DNA from: Lipingzhangella halophila
GTDB lineage: Bacteria > Actinomycetota > Actinomycetes > Streptosporangiales > Streptosporangiaceae
DNA length: 64,000 nucleotides
NCBI RefSeq assembly: GCF_014203805.1
Contig: NZ_JACHJT010000002.1
Location: forward strand, 903,693 to 967,692
Direction of reading: 5' to 3'
Positions 8,450 to 16,972 of this stretch are shown piece by piece. Each line of letters opens with the position of its first letter. Within the stretch, counting starts at the first letter, position 1. The notes below the pieces were generated by a model. The model did not search any database. It worked only from the letters and a program-made list of their open reading frames with translations, and was not told where the DNA came from. The position numbers and the translations under genes are program-made.

Positions 8450-9883
8450 TTAGCGCGGTGTCGCGAGTGGCTTCGTGCTCGTGGCTTTCCGCAACTGGAG
8501 TGCGGCGATCATGGCGAGCACGGTCACCGCGGTCAGGGAGAGGAAGGTGTCGGAGTAGGCCGGCGCGGTGCTGGTGTAGAGGGGATTGACCGCACTGTCC
8601 CCGCTGGTGTGCCGGGCTGAGAGCAGGACTCCGAACAGGGCCGGTCCCGCGCCGGCGCCCAGGAACTGGGCACCTTGGAAGATGCCCACCCCGACACCGA
8701 CCTGCTCCGGCGGCAGGAGACGGCTTACCGCGCTGGTAGCGAGCGTAACGACGAGTGCGAACCCCGCGCCGAGCGCGAGGACCGCGATCCCGGCCAACAC
8801 CGGGGAGGAACCGACGGCAACCGTGGACAGGAACAACGTCGATAGGCCGATCACTGTGAGGCCGGCCAGGGTCACGGTGCCCTCGTTCGCGCCGCGTTCA
8901 CCGAGACGCCCGGCGAGCGGAGAGGACACCGCCAGCGCCAGTCCTCCGGGGATCATGACCAGACTGCCCTGGCCGGGTGTCAAGCCGTTGACCTCGATGA
9001 CGAGGATCGGCACCAGAACCAGCGTCGCCAGGTTCACGAGCATCGCCAGAAAGATCACCACGACCGCGGCGACGTAGCCGTGGTTGGTGAACATCGATGG
9101 CGGCACGAACGGGTGCGCGACCGTGCGGGTGCGCCAGACGAAGAGTGCCGTTAGGGCAACGCCGGACAGCAACGTGCCCCATGAGGACACCGAGGTGAAC
9201 CCGGCGCTTTCGGCCTGGGTGACACCGAATAGCACGAGACCGGCACCGGAGCCGAGCAGGATGCCGCCGAGCAGGTCGAAGGGGTGCCGATCGTGGGGTG
9301 GATCGTCGGTGATGACTCGGCGGATTACCGGAATGAGGGTCAGCGCGGTGGCCGCCATGAGCCAGAACAGCGCCGGCCATCCCAGCAGTTGTCCGAGGAT
9401 CCCGCCCGTTGCCGGTCCCGCCGCCGTGCCCGCACCTCCGGCGGCACCGAGGAATCCGATGCCGACTGCGGTCTTGCCGCTGGGCAGCAGACGGGTGGCG
9501 GCCACGATCGCCAGCACCGGAATGGCAGCCCCGCCGGCCCCCATAACGATCCGGCCCAGTACGAGGACCAACAGGCTCGGCGCCAGGGCGCAGACCAGGC
9601 TGCCGATCCCGAAGACCGCCAGCGCGACGGTGAACAGCTGGCGGAGGCCGAACCGGTCGGCTATCCGGCCGTAGACGGGTATCCCGATGGAGCACATCAG
9701 CAGGAAGCCGGTCACGACCCAGGCCGCGCGGGCCGTCGAAGCCGCGAACTGCTCCGCGATGAGGGGAAGGACGAGCGAGACCATGTCGGCGGCGATGGGA
9801 ATCAGCAGCATCGCCGGAACGAGCACACTCAGCAGACGAGGCAACGGGACGGCAGCGCTCGTCGGATCCGGGGCAGGCTTCAC
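8450..9883 (-). CDS. MFS drug/proton antiporter (DHA2-like)
   Basis: A 477-residue integral membrane exporter with about 14 hydrophobic segments. The N-terminal half shows the MFS signature GRIADRFGLRQLF after TM2 and GRIVMGAGGAAIPVL. DHA2-type exporters extrude drugs, dyes or metabolites by proton exchange. The GTG at 9883 is chosen because AACGGAG lies about 5 bases upstream. The frame is open 54 codons further without conserved features. It is 88 bp downstream of the co-oriented Rrf2 gene and is probably controlled by it. An AACTG...CAGTT inverted repeat lies between the two. Confidence 0.9.
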   Translation of the reverse strand: MKPAPDPTSAAVPLPRLLSVLVPAMLLIPIAADMVSLVLPLIAEQFAASTARAAWVVTGFLLMCSIGIPVYGRIADRFGLRQLFTVALAVFGIGSLVCALAPSLLVLVLGRIVMGAGGAAIPVLAIVAATRLLPSGKTAVGIGFLGAAGGAGTAAGPATGGILGQLLGWPALFWLMAATALTLIPVIRRVITDDPPHDRHPFDLLGGILLGSGAGLVLFGVTQAESAGFTSVSSWGTLLSGVALTALFVWRTRTVAHPFVPPSMFTNHGYVAAVVVIFLAMLVNLATLVLVPILVIEVNGLTPGQGSLVMIPGGLALAVSSPLAGRLGERGANEGTVTLAGLTVIGLSTLFLSTVAVGSSPVLAGIAVLALGAGFALVVTLATSAVSRLLPPEQVGVGVGIFQGAQFLGAGAGPALFGVLLSARHTSGDSAVNPLYTSTAPAYSDTFLSLTAVTVLAMIAALQLRKATSTKPLATPR

Positions 9884-9900
9884 GGTTACTCCGTTCTCAA

Positions 9901-9928
9901 AACTGTAATCGTGTTGGTTGCAGTTAGG
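9901..9928. promoter_or_regulatory. candidate operator upstream of the MFS gene
   Basis: AACTG and CAGTT form an inverted repeat (AACTGTAATCG..TTGCAGTT) 20-45 bp upstream of the MFS start, between it and the Rrf2 gene. It may be the Rrf2 binding site. Confidence 0.3.
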
Positions 9929-9971
9929 TGCAAGAGAAAGGCCGAAGGACTCCCTCCGGCCGTTGGGTCCG

Positions 9972-10421
9972 CTAGCTGGGTATGGGCGAGACGGCTTCGC
10001 GTCGTTGGATGCGGCGGAGCATCTCGGCGACGCTCGTCGCGGCAAGCCGGTTCTCCATCGCGCGCTGCGCGGCGGCGAACTCCTCCTCTAAGAGTGACTG
10101 CATGTGCCGCCCGATCACGCAGCTTTGGCTGGGCGGGTGGGCATGCGTGGGCAGCACTGTGACGTCATCCTCCACGGCGGCGTAGGCGTCGAGCAGAGTG
10201 ATCTCTTCGGCGGGCTTCGCCAACTGCCAACCACCCCCACTGCCCTCGACCGCGGTAACCAGCCCCCTGTCCCGAAGCAGACCGAGGACACGACGCACCA
10301 GCACGGGGTTGCTCTCCAGGCTCTCCGCGATCCTCGCCGAGGACTGCAGGCCATCAGAGTCCCACCGGGCCAGAAACGTCAGCGCGTGAACCGCCACCGC
10401 GGTCCGGGTGCTGACCGCCAT
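9972..10421 (-). CDS. Rrf2-family transcriptional regulator
   Basis: A 149-residue Rrf2 protein: N-terminal winged helix (AVAVHALTFLARWDSDGLQS, SARIAESLESNPVLVRRVL), wing GSGGGWQLAKPAEEITLLD, and a C-terminal helix. Only one Cys remains (QSCVIGRH) in the region where IscR/NsrR proteins carry three cluster ligands. A canonical 3-Cys Fe-S cluster is therefore unlikely, and it may be a single-Cys redox sensor or ligand-independent. The ATG at 10421 is preceded by AGGGGG. It is co-directional with and upstream of the MFS exporter. Confidence 0.9.
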   Translation of the reverse strand: MAVSTRTAVAVHALTFLARWDSDGLQSSARIAESLESNPVLVRRVLGLLRDRGLVTAVEGSGGGWQLAKPAEEITLLDAYAAVEDDVTVLPTHAHPPSQSCVIGRHMQSLLEEEFAAAQRAMENRLAATSVAEMLRRIQRREAVSPIPS

Positions 10422-10715
10422 CACTTCCCCCTGGTTGGAACGGGTGGACACAGGCCACTGGCAATCTTGTCGCCGACAGGCCGTCAGGGCTTGGACGGGC
10501 GAGTATCTCGCGGTTAACGACGTATCTCGCCTCCGGCCCCCTGAACCATCGCGGCTCCTCCGCGGACCCACAACTGAAACCATACTAGTGACAGTTACGC
10601 CATGGGAAAAGCGCACTCCCTCAACGGCCCCTCAGGCTATGGTTCGCTACGTCGCGAACGTCCGGTCCCGCGACAGCGATTAGCCGCCGCGGTGGTCCGG
10701 GGCCAGACTGGGGGC

Positions 10716-11495
10716 ATGGCGGAACTTGATGGCGTGCCAGTGAGGGCCGACGAGCTTCAGGCGCTTGCGCTGGTGAACTATGGGCACTTCACCTCGATGC
10801 GCGTTGATGACCAGCATGTGCGCGGGCTCTCCCACCACCTGGACCGGCTGGTTGGCGACTGCCGGGAGGTCTTCGGTACCGAGCTCGACCGGGCGCGGGT
10901 GCGTGAGCACGTGCGTCATGCGGTGGGCGACCGCTCGGGATCGTTCGTCGTGCGGGTGACCGTCTTCGATCCCGGGCTCGACGTCGGGCATCCCGGTGTG
11001 GCCGCGGAGCCCCGGGTGCTCGTCACCACCCGCACGGCGGGAGCGTGGCCGCCGGCGCCCCTTCGCGTTCGGCCGGTCCGGTACGCGCGGGACATGCCGC
11101 TGGTCAAGCATGTCGGCCTGTTCGGGGCGGTCATGCGCCGCCGCGGGGCGCAGCAGGACGGGTTCGACGATGCGCTCTTCACCGACAGCGCCTCGTTCAT
11201 CTCCGAAGGCCCGACCTGGAACATCGCCTTCTTTGACGGGGAACGGGTCGTCTGGCCCGATGCGGAGGTCCTTCCCGGCGTCACCATGCGCCTGTTGCGG
11301 GAGGTGGACGGCGGCTGCGTGTCGGCACCGGTCAACCTGTCCGACCTCGGTGGAATGCGCGCCGCCTTCGTGACGAGTACGACGGTCGGCGTGCGACCGG
11401 TCATCGGTATCGGCCAGCTCGAGTTCCCCGCGGACCACGCGGTATTCGACAGCTTGCGCAAGAAATACGAGGAGATCCCGGCGGAACGGATCTGA
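10716..11495 (+). CDS. class IV aminotransferase-like PLP enzyme
   Basis: A 259-residue fold-type IV PLP protein (branched-chain aminotransferase/ADC lyase family). The likely Schiff-base lysine is K131 in MPLVKHVGLF. SFISEGPTWNIAFFDGERVV corresponds to the family's 'sE...N.f' phosphate-binding segment, and TSTTVGVRPVIGIG to the C-terminal loop. The ATG at 10716 is chosen over the upstream open frame because similarity begins there. The substrate is unknown. Actinobacteria hold several uncharacterised members. Divergent from the Rrf2 gene with a 294-bp gap. Confidence 0.85.
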   Translation: MAELDGVPVRADELQALALVNYGHFTSMRVDDQHVRGLSHHLDRLVGDCREVFGTELDRARVREHVRHAVGDRSGSFVVRVTVFDPGLDVGHPGVAAEPRVLVTTRTAGAWPPAPLRVRPVRYARDMPLVKHVGLFGAVMRRRGAQQDGFDDALFTDSASFISEGPTWNIAFFDGERVVWPDAEVLPGVTMRLLREVDGGCVSAPVNLSDLGGMRAAFVTSTTVGVRPVIGIGQLEFPADHAVFDSLRKKYEEIPAERI

Positions 11496-11748
11496 GGTGC
11501 CCGCCCGCTCAGCGGCAGGGCCCATCAGGGGTGCTCGGGGGGTCGTTCCCGGCGCTGGGCGTGTCTCCACGGTCGGGTCCGATGCGTTCCGAGCCCCGCG
11601 CCGGGGGCGGAACCGAGGCGGGTGCGGCACCGCGCCTCTCCCGCACTGACGACCGCGTGTTCGGCCGCACGATGCCGCGGGAATGTCCCTACCGCTGGGT
11701 ACGGTGACCCCATCGAGTGGTGCTGATGCTCATGGGCTGGAGGTCGAT

Positions 11749-12903
11749 GTGCGGTTCCGGGTTGATCGTGACGCGCTCGCGGAAGCTGTGGCCTGGACGG
11801 CTCGGGCACTGCCCGCACGCCCTGCTGTCCCGGTCCTCGCCGGGATGCGGCTGGAACTGCCCGAGGGCTCCAGCCAGCTTCGGCTGTCGAGTTTCGACTA
11901 CGAAGTCTCCGCTCGTTCCTCCGTCGAGGCTGAGGTGGAGGAGGGCGGGGCTGTTCTGGTCTCGGGCCGGCTGCTCGCCGAGATTGTCCGCAACCTCCCG
12001 GCGCATCCCGTGGAGGTCTCCTCCGACAGCTCACGGGTCCTCGTCACCTGCGGCAGCGCGCGCTTCACCCTGCTCACGCTGCCCCTGGAGGACTATCCTT
12101 CCCTGCCTGAGATGCCGGGCACCACGGGCTCCCTCGCGGCCGACGCCTTCACGGCCGCTGTGCGGCAGGTAACCCCCGCGGCGAGCCGCGACGATACGCT
12201 GCCCATGCTCACCGGTGTGTACCTGTCGTTCTCCGGCGACTCCCTGAGTCTCGTCGCGACCGACCGCTACCGCATCGCTGTCCGCGAGCTGTGGTGGCGG
12301 CCCGAGTCCCCCGATCTTGAGACCTCGGCGCTGGTTCCCGCACGCACGCTCGCCGACATCGCGCGTTCGGTCACGTCGGGGTCCAACGTCGGAATCGCGT
12401 TGTCCACGGTGTCGGAGGGAGCCGGGGTCACTCGTTCGGGCGGCGAGGGCATGATCGGGTTCGAGAACAATGAGCGGCGCACGACCACCCGGCTGATCGA
12501 CGGCGATTTCGTCAAGTACGAGTCCCGGTTCCCGGCCGAGTTCGCCGCGCGCGCCACGGTGCCCACGGCCGCGCTTATGGAAGCGGCCAAGCGGGTCGCC
12601 CTCGTCGCCGACCGCAACTCCCAGCTGCGCATGTCGTTCTCGGCGAGGGAGGTGCTGCTTGAGGCGGGGTCGGGCGATGACGCCCAGGCCAGAGAGGCGC
12701 TCGAGATCGAGTACGAAGGCGACGATATGCAGATCGCCTTCGGGCCCGAGTTCTTCCTCGACGGCCTCGGCGCGGTCGACACCGAAACCGCCCGGTTCGA
12801 TCTCACGACACCGACCAAACCCGCGGTCATCTCCAGCGTGCCGAGCGAGGAGGGGGCGCGTCCCGACTTCCGCTACCTCCTCATGCCGTTGCGGGTCTCC
12901 TAG
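11749..12903 (+). CDS. DNA polymerase III beta clamp paralogue (DnaN-like)
   Basis: A 384-residue sliding-clamp protein of the three-domain DnaN fold: FRVDRDALAEAVAWTARALP, PVLAGMRLEL, TLPMLTGVYLSFSGDSLSLV, DRYRIAVREL and a C-terminal RYLLMPLRV. The length matches bacterial beta clamps. The GTG at 11749 is fixed by GGAGG at 11739-11743. Neither dnaA nor recF is adjacent, so this is probably a second clamp rather than the oriC-linked dnaN. It may serve a specialised polymerase or repair. The gene order gives no partner. Confidence 0.85.
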   Translation: MRFRVDRDALAEAVAWTARALPARPAVPVLAGMRLELPEGSSQLRLSSFDYEVSARSSVEAEVEEGGAVLVSGRLLAEIVRNLPAHPVEVSSDSSRVLVTCGSARFTLLTLPLEDYPSLPEMPGTTGSLAADAFTAAVRQVTPAASRDDTLPMLTGVYLSFSGDSLSLVATDRYRIAVRELWWRPESPDLETSALVPARTLADIARSVTSGSNVGIALSTVSEGAGVTRSGGEGMIGFENNERRTTTRLIDGDFVKYESRFPAEFAARATVPTAALMEAAKRVALVADRNSQLRMSFSAREVLLEAGSGDDAQAREALEIEYEGDDMQIAFGPEFFLDGLGAVDTETARFDLTTPTKPAVISSVPSEEGARPDFRYLLMPLRVS

Positions 12904-13325
12904 TCGGGCCAACCTTCGAGACTGTGGACCTCGCCGTCGTCGTACGGCACGAACTGGTAGTGCAGGGTTCGGTAGCGCAGGACCCGGTGCGAGATCGGTA
13001 CAGCCCACCGCTGCAGCACCGGGTGCCGGCGGCCGAGCAGGCGGGCGGCGCGCTTGGCGTCGTCGCCTTCGAGCAGTCGCACCTCGCCGCGGGTCGGCTT
13101 GCCGAGCGGATCGCCGCGGAAGGTACAGGGCCGGAGGTCGGCCACGGGGCGCCGGCGCAACCGCTTGGCCTTGCCCGAGTCCTCCCAGGTGCGGAAAAGA
13201 ATGCGCGAACCGTCGACGACGATGCTGACAGGCGTGTTGACGCACCGCACGCCATCGCTGCGGTAGGTGGTCAGCAGGGCTGTCTTGGAACCGTGGAACG
13301 ACCTCAGAAGTGTGGCTGCGGACAT
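12900..13325 (-). CDS. PPOX-class (pyridoxamine 5'-phosphate oxidase-like) flavin/F420 protein
   Basis: A 141-residue split-barrel protein: TALLTTYRSDGVRCVNTPVS, ILFRTWEDSGKAKRLRR, then RGEVRLLEGDDAKRAARLL. These fit the actinobacterial PPOX family whose members bind F420 or FMN and reduce diverse substrates. No specific substrate can be assigned. The ATG at 13325 follows AGGAAG; earlier in-frame starts lack support. Its 3' end overlaps the DnaN-like gene by 4 bp, convergently. A BldD-like box lies 55 bp upstream. Confidence 0.8.
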   Translation of the reverse strand: MSAATLLRSFHGSKTALLTTYRSDGVRCVNTPVSIVVDGSRILFRTWEDSGKAKRLRRRPVADLRPCTFRGDPLGKPTRGEVRLLEGDDAKRAARLLGRRHPVLQRWAVPISHRVLRYRTLHYQFVPYDDGEVHSLEGWPD

Positions 13326-13379
13326 CCTCGTCACTTCCTGTGCGGGCAAAGGCTGGCTACCTTTCACTGTGCCCACTCT

Positions 13380-13395
13380 AGTGACCTGAGTCACC
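13380..13395. promoter_or_regulatory. BldD-like box upstream of the PPOX gene
   Basis: AGTGACCTGAGTCACC contains GTGAC/GTCAC arms around 4 bp. It resembles the AGTgA...TCACc half-sites reported for BldD of Streptomyces. It lies 55-70 bp upstream of the PPOX start codon. Confidence 0.35.
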
Positions 13396-13598
13396 TCGAA
13401 GTGCCGCATGTCCACCGATGGAACGGCCAGCCGGTGTCCGGGACCGGCGTCTCCACACCCCAACCGGGCTCCGCCGGGCAACCCGGTCGCCCCCATTCGG
13501 CCGTGCGTACGGGTGCGGCCGGAGAGGGAAAACGGTGCAGTCAAACGGGTTCCGGCCGTGCGAAAACCCGGTGGCCGCATCCGGACACGAAAACTGGT

Positions 13599-13695
13599 TT
13601 ATCCACAGGGGAATTGGGCCGCTTGTTCGTTATCGATAATTTTTCGCGCTTGTCCACAGGATTTTCCACAGGGCTCCCCCGAGGACTGTGGACAA
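13599..13695. promoter_or_regulatory. cluster of DnaA boxes
   Basis: TTATCCACA (13599-13607), TTGTCCACA (13650-13658), TTTTCCACA (13662-13670) and, inverted, TTGTCCACA (13695-13687). The first is the universal consensus, the second and fourth the actinomycete consensus. An AT-rich segment lies between box 1 and box 2. Four strong boxes in 97 bp are far above chance in this GC-rich DNA. No dnaA is nearby. Confidence 0.75.
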
Positions 13696-13751
13696 GCTGT
13701 GGGAGACGGAAGGCCCGAAACCGCACCGGGTCGCGACGCTTCGGCGGGAGC

Positions 13752-14591
13752 TCACTCGCTCTCGGCGAGCGAGTGAGCTCCGTTCTGCCCCACACTGGTC
13801 TCCACCCCGAGCTCGGCGCGCCGGCCCCGGATGTATCCGGCACGCGCGCCGGCGCGGTGGTGGGTTCGTTCCGGGCGGGTGGGACGCAGCTGCGGGAACC
13901 GTTGCTGGAAGTCCTCCTGCACCCGATTGACGTCGTCGCGCAGCACAAGCTCGGCGCCGCGGCTCGTGGTGTCGCCCTCCGCGGTGGCCGTCCCCGAGTC
14001 GTCGCCGGCCGCCCCTGACGGCTCTTCCCGCAGCCGGGTACGGAACTCGCGGATGCGTTCGGCGACCGCGTAGCCGTAGGCGCGAACAAAGCTGCGGTAG
14101 AACCGGTTCCGTTCGGTGGCTAGCGTCGACCGGTCGTAATTGCGCATCTCGCGCAGGTCGGAGACGTGGTTGCGGGCGGTGAGCCGCGCGGACGCCTCCA
14201 TCTGCGTCATGATCGACGGCAGGAGCACGCGGAGCGAGTCGAGAGCGGAGACCGTGCCGACGATGATCAGTGTCCGCTCGGTGTTGGCAGAGGTGTTCCC
14301 GCGAACCGCCGACTGGCACCCGTAGGCGGCGGCGATTCCGGCCAGTGCCTTGACCCGTGCCTTGCCGTGCCCCCCGACCCCGGATACCGGGAAGTCCATC
14401 CGGGTAACGGACTCGGCGGCCTCGCCCCGCTGCGCTCGGGCTTCGGCCTCGGCGATGGCGTGCCGCGTCATGAGTTCGGCGGCCTTAGCGGTGAACGCCT
14501 GGCTTTCGGCGTCGGTCACCGAGGGATCCTCTGCCATGCGGAGGAGCCCTCGGACCCGCTCGACCATTTTCTGACGAGCTTCAGTTGACAT
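13752..14591 (-). CDS. DUF2786-containing protein
   Basis: About 279 residues. The N-terminal ~45 residues are the DUF2786 helical domain (VERVRGLLRMAEDPSVTDAE, FTAKAAELMTRHAIAEAEA), followed by a longer domain of unknown function with YGCQSAVRG and RNRFYRSFVRAYGYAVAERI. The tail is charged and low complexity. The family is common in actinobacteria and phages, with no established activity. Start is ATG 14591 or ATG 14624, both with weak ribosome sites; I prefer the shorter. The DnaA-box cluster lies just past its 3' end. Confidence 0.75.
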   Translation of the reverse strand: MSTEARQKMVERVRGLLRMAEDPSVTDAESQAFTAKAAELMTRHAIAEAEARAQRGEAAESVTRMDFPVSGVGGHGKARVKALAGIAAAYGCQSAVRGNTSANTERTLIIVGTVSALDSLRVLLPSIMTQMEASARLTARNHVSDLREMRNYDRSTLATERNRFYRSFVRAYGYAVAERIREFRTRLREEPSGAAGDDSGTATAEGDTTSRGAELVLRDDVNRVQEDFQQRFPQLRPTRPERTHHRAGARAGYIRGRRAELGVETSVGQNGAHSLAESE

Positions 14592-14673
14592 AGAGCGCTT
14601 GATTGTCCCCCGTGGTGCGGCCATCCGGTTGAGTGAGCCCTGGCAATCCTAGACCCACCCTGGAACGCCGTAC

Positions 14674-15084
14674 CTAGGCGCTCTTGTTCCCCGCGATCGA
14701 GGCGATCAGGCCCAGGATGAACCAGATTACGGCGCCCGCGCCGAGACCGACGAAGATACCGCCGAGTCCGCCACCGAATATCGACACGATCCCGATGCCG
14801 AGCCCGGCGAGGACCGCGGGACCGCTGGCCCAGCGCCACGGGTACTGCCCGGCCCAGCGTCGCGCCCGCCGGTCACCCTTGCTTCCAAGTAGCGCGCCGC
14901 CGCCGCCCGCGATGGCGAAGAAGAAGATCGCCCAGCCGAGTGGTCCGGCGATGGTGATCGCTGGCAGGGACAGCAGGAAGGAGAGTCCCCCGCCCACCAC
15001 GGCGGCACCAGTGGCTATGCTCGTGGGCCACATCATCATGGCCGCGTGCACGGGCATCATCGAGTTTCCGCGCTCCAGCGTCAT
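14674..15084 (-). CDS. small membrane protein
   Basis: A 136-residue protein with about four hydrophobic segments (MMMWPTSIATGAAVVGGGLS, LPAITIAGPLGWAIFFFAIA, GLGIGIVSIFGGGLGGIFVG, VIWFILGLIASIAG) separated by a basic loop (KGDRRARRWAGQYPWRW). The ATG at 15084 follows GAGGAG by 5 bases. It is Gly-rich in the membrane. No recognised family. It lies upstream of, and co-directional with, the DUF2786 gene. Confidence 0.75.
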   Translation of the reverse strand: MTLERGNSMMPVHAAMMMWPTSIATGAAVVGGGLSFLLSLPAITIAGPLGWAIFFFAIAGGGGALLGSKGDRRARRWAGQYPWRWASGPAVLAGLGIGIVSIFGGGLGGIFVGLGAGAVIWFILGLIASIAGNKSA

Positions 15085-15429
15085 GTCAGCTCCTCAAATC
15101 TGGCTGGTTCATGGCTGGTGCCGCCCAGCCTCTCAAGTATTCAGGATGCCTACCGAACAGCGCACATACATCGGGGCACACCCCTGACTTACCCCTGACC
15201 TCGCGATCCGGCACCTGGAACCGGTACGCCGCTCGCGAACTTCCCGAACAGACCAACGAACGTGCCCGTCGCCGAGTGCCCGTGGCGGCTCCGCGCGGGT
15301 GAGTCCCAAATCCTGTCGTCCTTGCCACGTCCCTCCATCGTAATGCGTGGCATCTCGCAGTGGGGGGAGCCTGTGGACAGTGGGACGCACGTCCGATTGG
15401 CCGCGTGTTTGGCCGCCGCCGGCGGTGTT
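15085..15429. other. 345-bp gap
   Basis: No coding frame with support, no strong hairpin and no recognisable RNA. It carries the upstream region of the membrane protein gene and the 3' flank of the Nudix gene. Confidence 0.6.
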
Positions 15430-16350
15430 TCAGTGGAGCGCGGAGTCCGCAGTCCCGAGCGCGGCGTGCAGCCACTCAGGGGCCGCCGTGCCGGTCCCGC
15501 TGGCAGCGAGCCGCTGGCGCACCTCGGGGCGCGCGGTGACAACGAGAGAGCCGGGATTCCCGCCGCGTTCGTGGGCGATCTCGGCGATCCGGTCCGCCGT
15601 CCTGCCGCTCGCGGGAACAACGTCGACGCCGGGGGCCGGAGGCGGGCCGGCAACGTCGTCCCCGGTCACGAGAACGATGCGGGGGAACCACCAGTGCAGG
15701 TCGACCAGCCGGAGCCCACCGGGCAGCGCTGATGCGTCAATCCCCTCGGACGCGAGCGCGGCCAGGGTGGCGCGCAACCGGGCGGTGCCTTCGGCGCCGT
15801 CGATCCGAGCCATGTCCGGAGCGCCCGCGGTGCCCGGAACCCCCGGGTCACTGACGGACTCGGCGTCCACAATCAGGTCAAGACGCTGACTGAGCGCCTC
15901 GCGTATCTCGGGCCAGATGGTCGCGAACGCGGGCAGCAGCCGGAGCTCGGCGACCTCGTCGACGGGAACCCAGCGGATTTCGGCGCTCTCTCCGTTGCCC
16001 GCCGCGAAGACCCGGCGTTCGGCGGAACGCGCCAGGACGGTGTCGTACCTCCACACCTCGTGGTCCTGCCGGTGGACCCCATTCAGGGTGATCTCCCCGA
16101 GGTCGCCCGCGACCTCCTCACCGAACTCGCGCAACGCGGCCTGCACGGCTGACTCCGCACTGTCAATGGCCCCGCCCGGCATGCCCCAGGTATCGCCCTG
16201 GTGGCTCCACCACGACCTGTGCTGCAGCAGCACGTGGTCGGAACCGGTCGGGTCCGCGGAATGCAGCAGGAGCCCGGATGCGCCGTAGCGGCCCCAGCGC
16301 CGTGTGCCGTCGGGCAGCGTCACCCAACCGTTGCCGTCTCCTGCGCTCAT
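15430..16350 (-). CDS. Nudix hydrolase fused to a C-terminal NYN/PIN-like domain
   Basis: 306 residues. The N-terminal half is a Nudix hydrolase with the motif GGAIDSAESAVQAALREFGE then EVAGDL (catalytic RE..EE). Residues ~165-300 form a second domain starting LIVDAESVSD, with LPGGLRLVDLHWWFPRIVLV and ASGRTADRIAEIAHERGG. This layout suggests a NYN/PIN-like domain, but some acidic metal-ligand positions look weak, so its nuclease activity is doubtful. The ATG at 16350 follows GGGAGG. The fusion hints at nucleotide or RNA-end metabolism, which is inference. Confidence 0.8.
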   Translation of the reverse strand: MSAGDGNGWVTLPDGTRRWGRYGASGLLLHSADPTGSDHVLLQHRSWWSHQGDTWGMPGGAIDSAESAVQAALREFGEEVAGDLGEITLNGVHRQDHEVWRYDTVLARSAERRVFAAGNGESAEIRWVPVDEVAELRLLPAFATIWPEIREALSQRLDLIVDAESVSDPGVPGTAGAPDMARIDGAEGTARLRATLAALASEGIDASALPGGLRLVDLHWWFPRIVLVTGDDVAGPPPAPGVDVVPASGRTADRIAEIAHERGGNPGSLVVTARPEVRQRLAASGTGTAAPEWLHAALGTADSALH

Positions 16351-16745
16351 CGGGCCTCCCAGCGCTGATCACGTCGTCTGGACCGACGGTAGCCGACCGC
16401 TCAAGGACGCCCGGTGAGCCGTCCGGTCCCCGGCCACGCACAACCCATGTGGCCGGATCCGGCTGGATCCGGGAGAAGGTGGGGTGCGGGGGCGGCGAAC
16501 AAGGGAAAATCACGTTGGCGTAACATCGCGGACGCTGCGGATCGCTCCGTTTCGGTCTCCACCTCCCACGGTCTTTCCCTTGCCATAAGTGAAGTGAAAG
16601 CGCGGTGCAACTCGGTCTCTCTAGCGTGGTTCACATTCGGCGAGACCGGTCACCGCGGGAGGACGGCCCGCGGGCCGGTCCCGGCGATCGATCCCGGGAG
16701 GACCCCCTCCTCTCATTCGTTGAACTCCCAGGGAAGGCGGAGCCG
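16351..16745. other. 395-bp upstream region of the acidic-protein array
   Basis: No supported gene. It should hold the promoter of the three small acidic genes and that of the divergent Nudix gene. I see no confident -35/-10 pair. TTGCCATAAGTGAAG (about 16580) is the most AT-rich candidate. Confidence 0.4.
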
Positions 16746-16934
16746 ATGCTGACTACCGAGCTGGAACACGTCGAGGAGCGGTTCGCCGAGATCGTGGCGG
16801 GTCTCGAGGCGCACGGCACCGTGTGGGCGAAAGTGGACCCGATGGAATTCGAGGGCGATGGGCCCAGTCGGGAAGAGGACCTCGAACCGTGGGACGACGG
16901 TGACGAGGACGGCGAGGATGTCGAGTTCCCCTGA
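16746..16934 (+). CDS. small acidic protein, tandem paralogue 1
   Basis: A 62-residue, very acidic protein. The N-terminal module HVEERFAEIVAGLEAHGTVW is followed by AKVDPMEFEGDGPSREEDLE and the tail PWDDGDEDGEDVEFP. It shares VEERFAEIVAGL and GPSREEDLEPWDD with the next gene. The ATG at 16746 has a modest site (GGCGGAG). No signal peptide, Cys or membrane segment. The three paralogues lie head to tail just before the STAND regulator. No function is known to me; the helical head and acidic tail could be a protein-binding module or a peptide precursor. Confidence 0.75.
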   Translation: MLTTELEHVEERFAEIVAGLEAHGTVWAKVDPMEFEGDGPSREEDLEPWDDGDEDGEDVEFP

Positions 16935-16972
16935 TCTCTGGCGGCCAACAACTGTTCGATGAGGAGTTGCGT

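Larger units (their letters stand above)
13326..13751. other. 426-bp intergenic region with DnaA boxes and a BldD-like box
   Basis: No coding frame with support. It contains a BldD-like palindrome (13380-13395) near the PPOX promoter and, at 13599-13695, four DnaA-type boxes around an AT-rich stretch (TTATCGATAATTTTT, about 13630-13644). The sites are listed separately. Confidence 0.7.

Noticed and set aside
13599..13695. DnaA-box cluster as the chromosomal oriC
   Set aside because: The main origin of actinomycetes has many more boxes and lies between dnaA and dnaN; no dnaA, recF or rpmH gene is here. Kept as an open finding instead.
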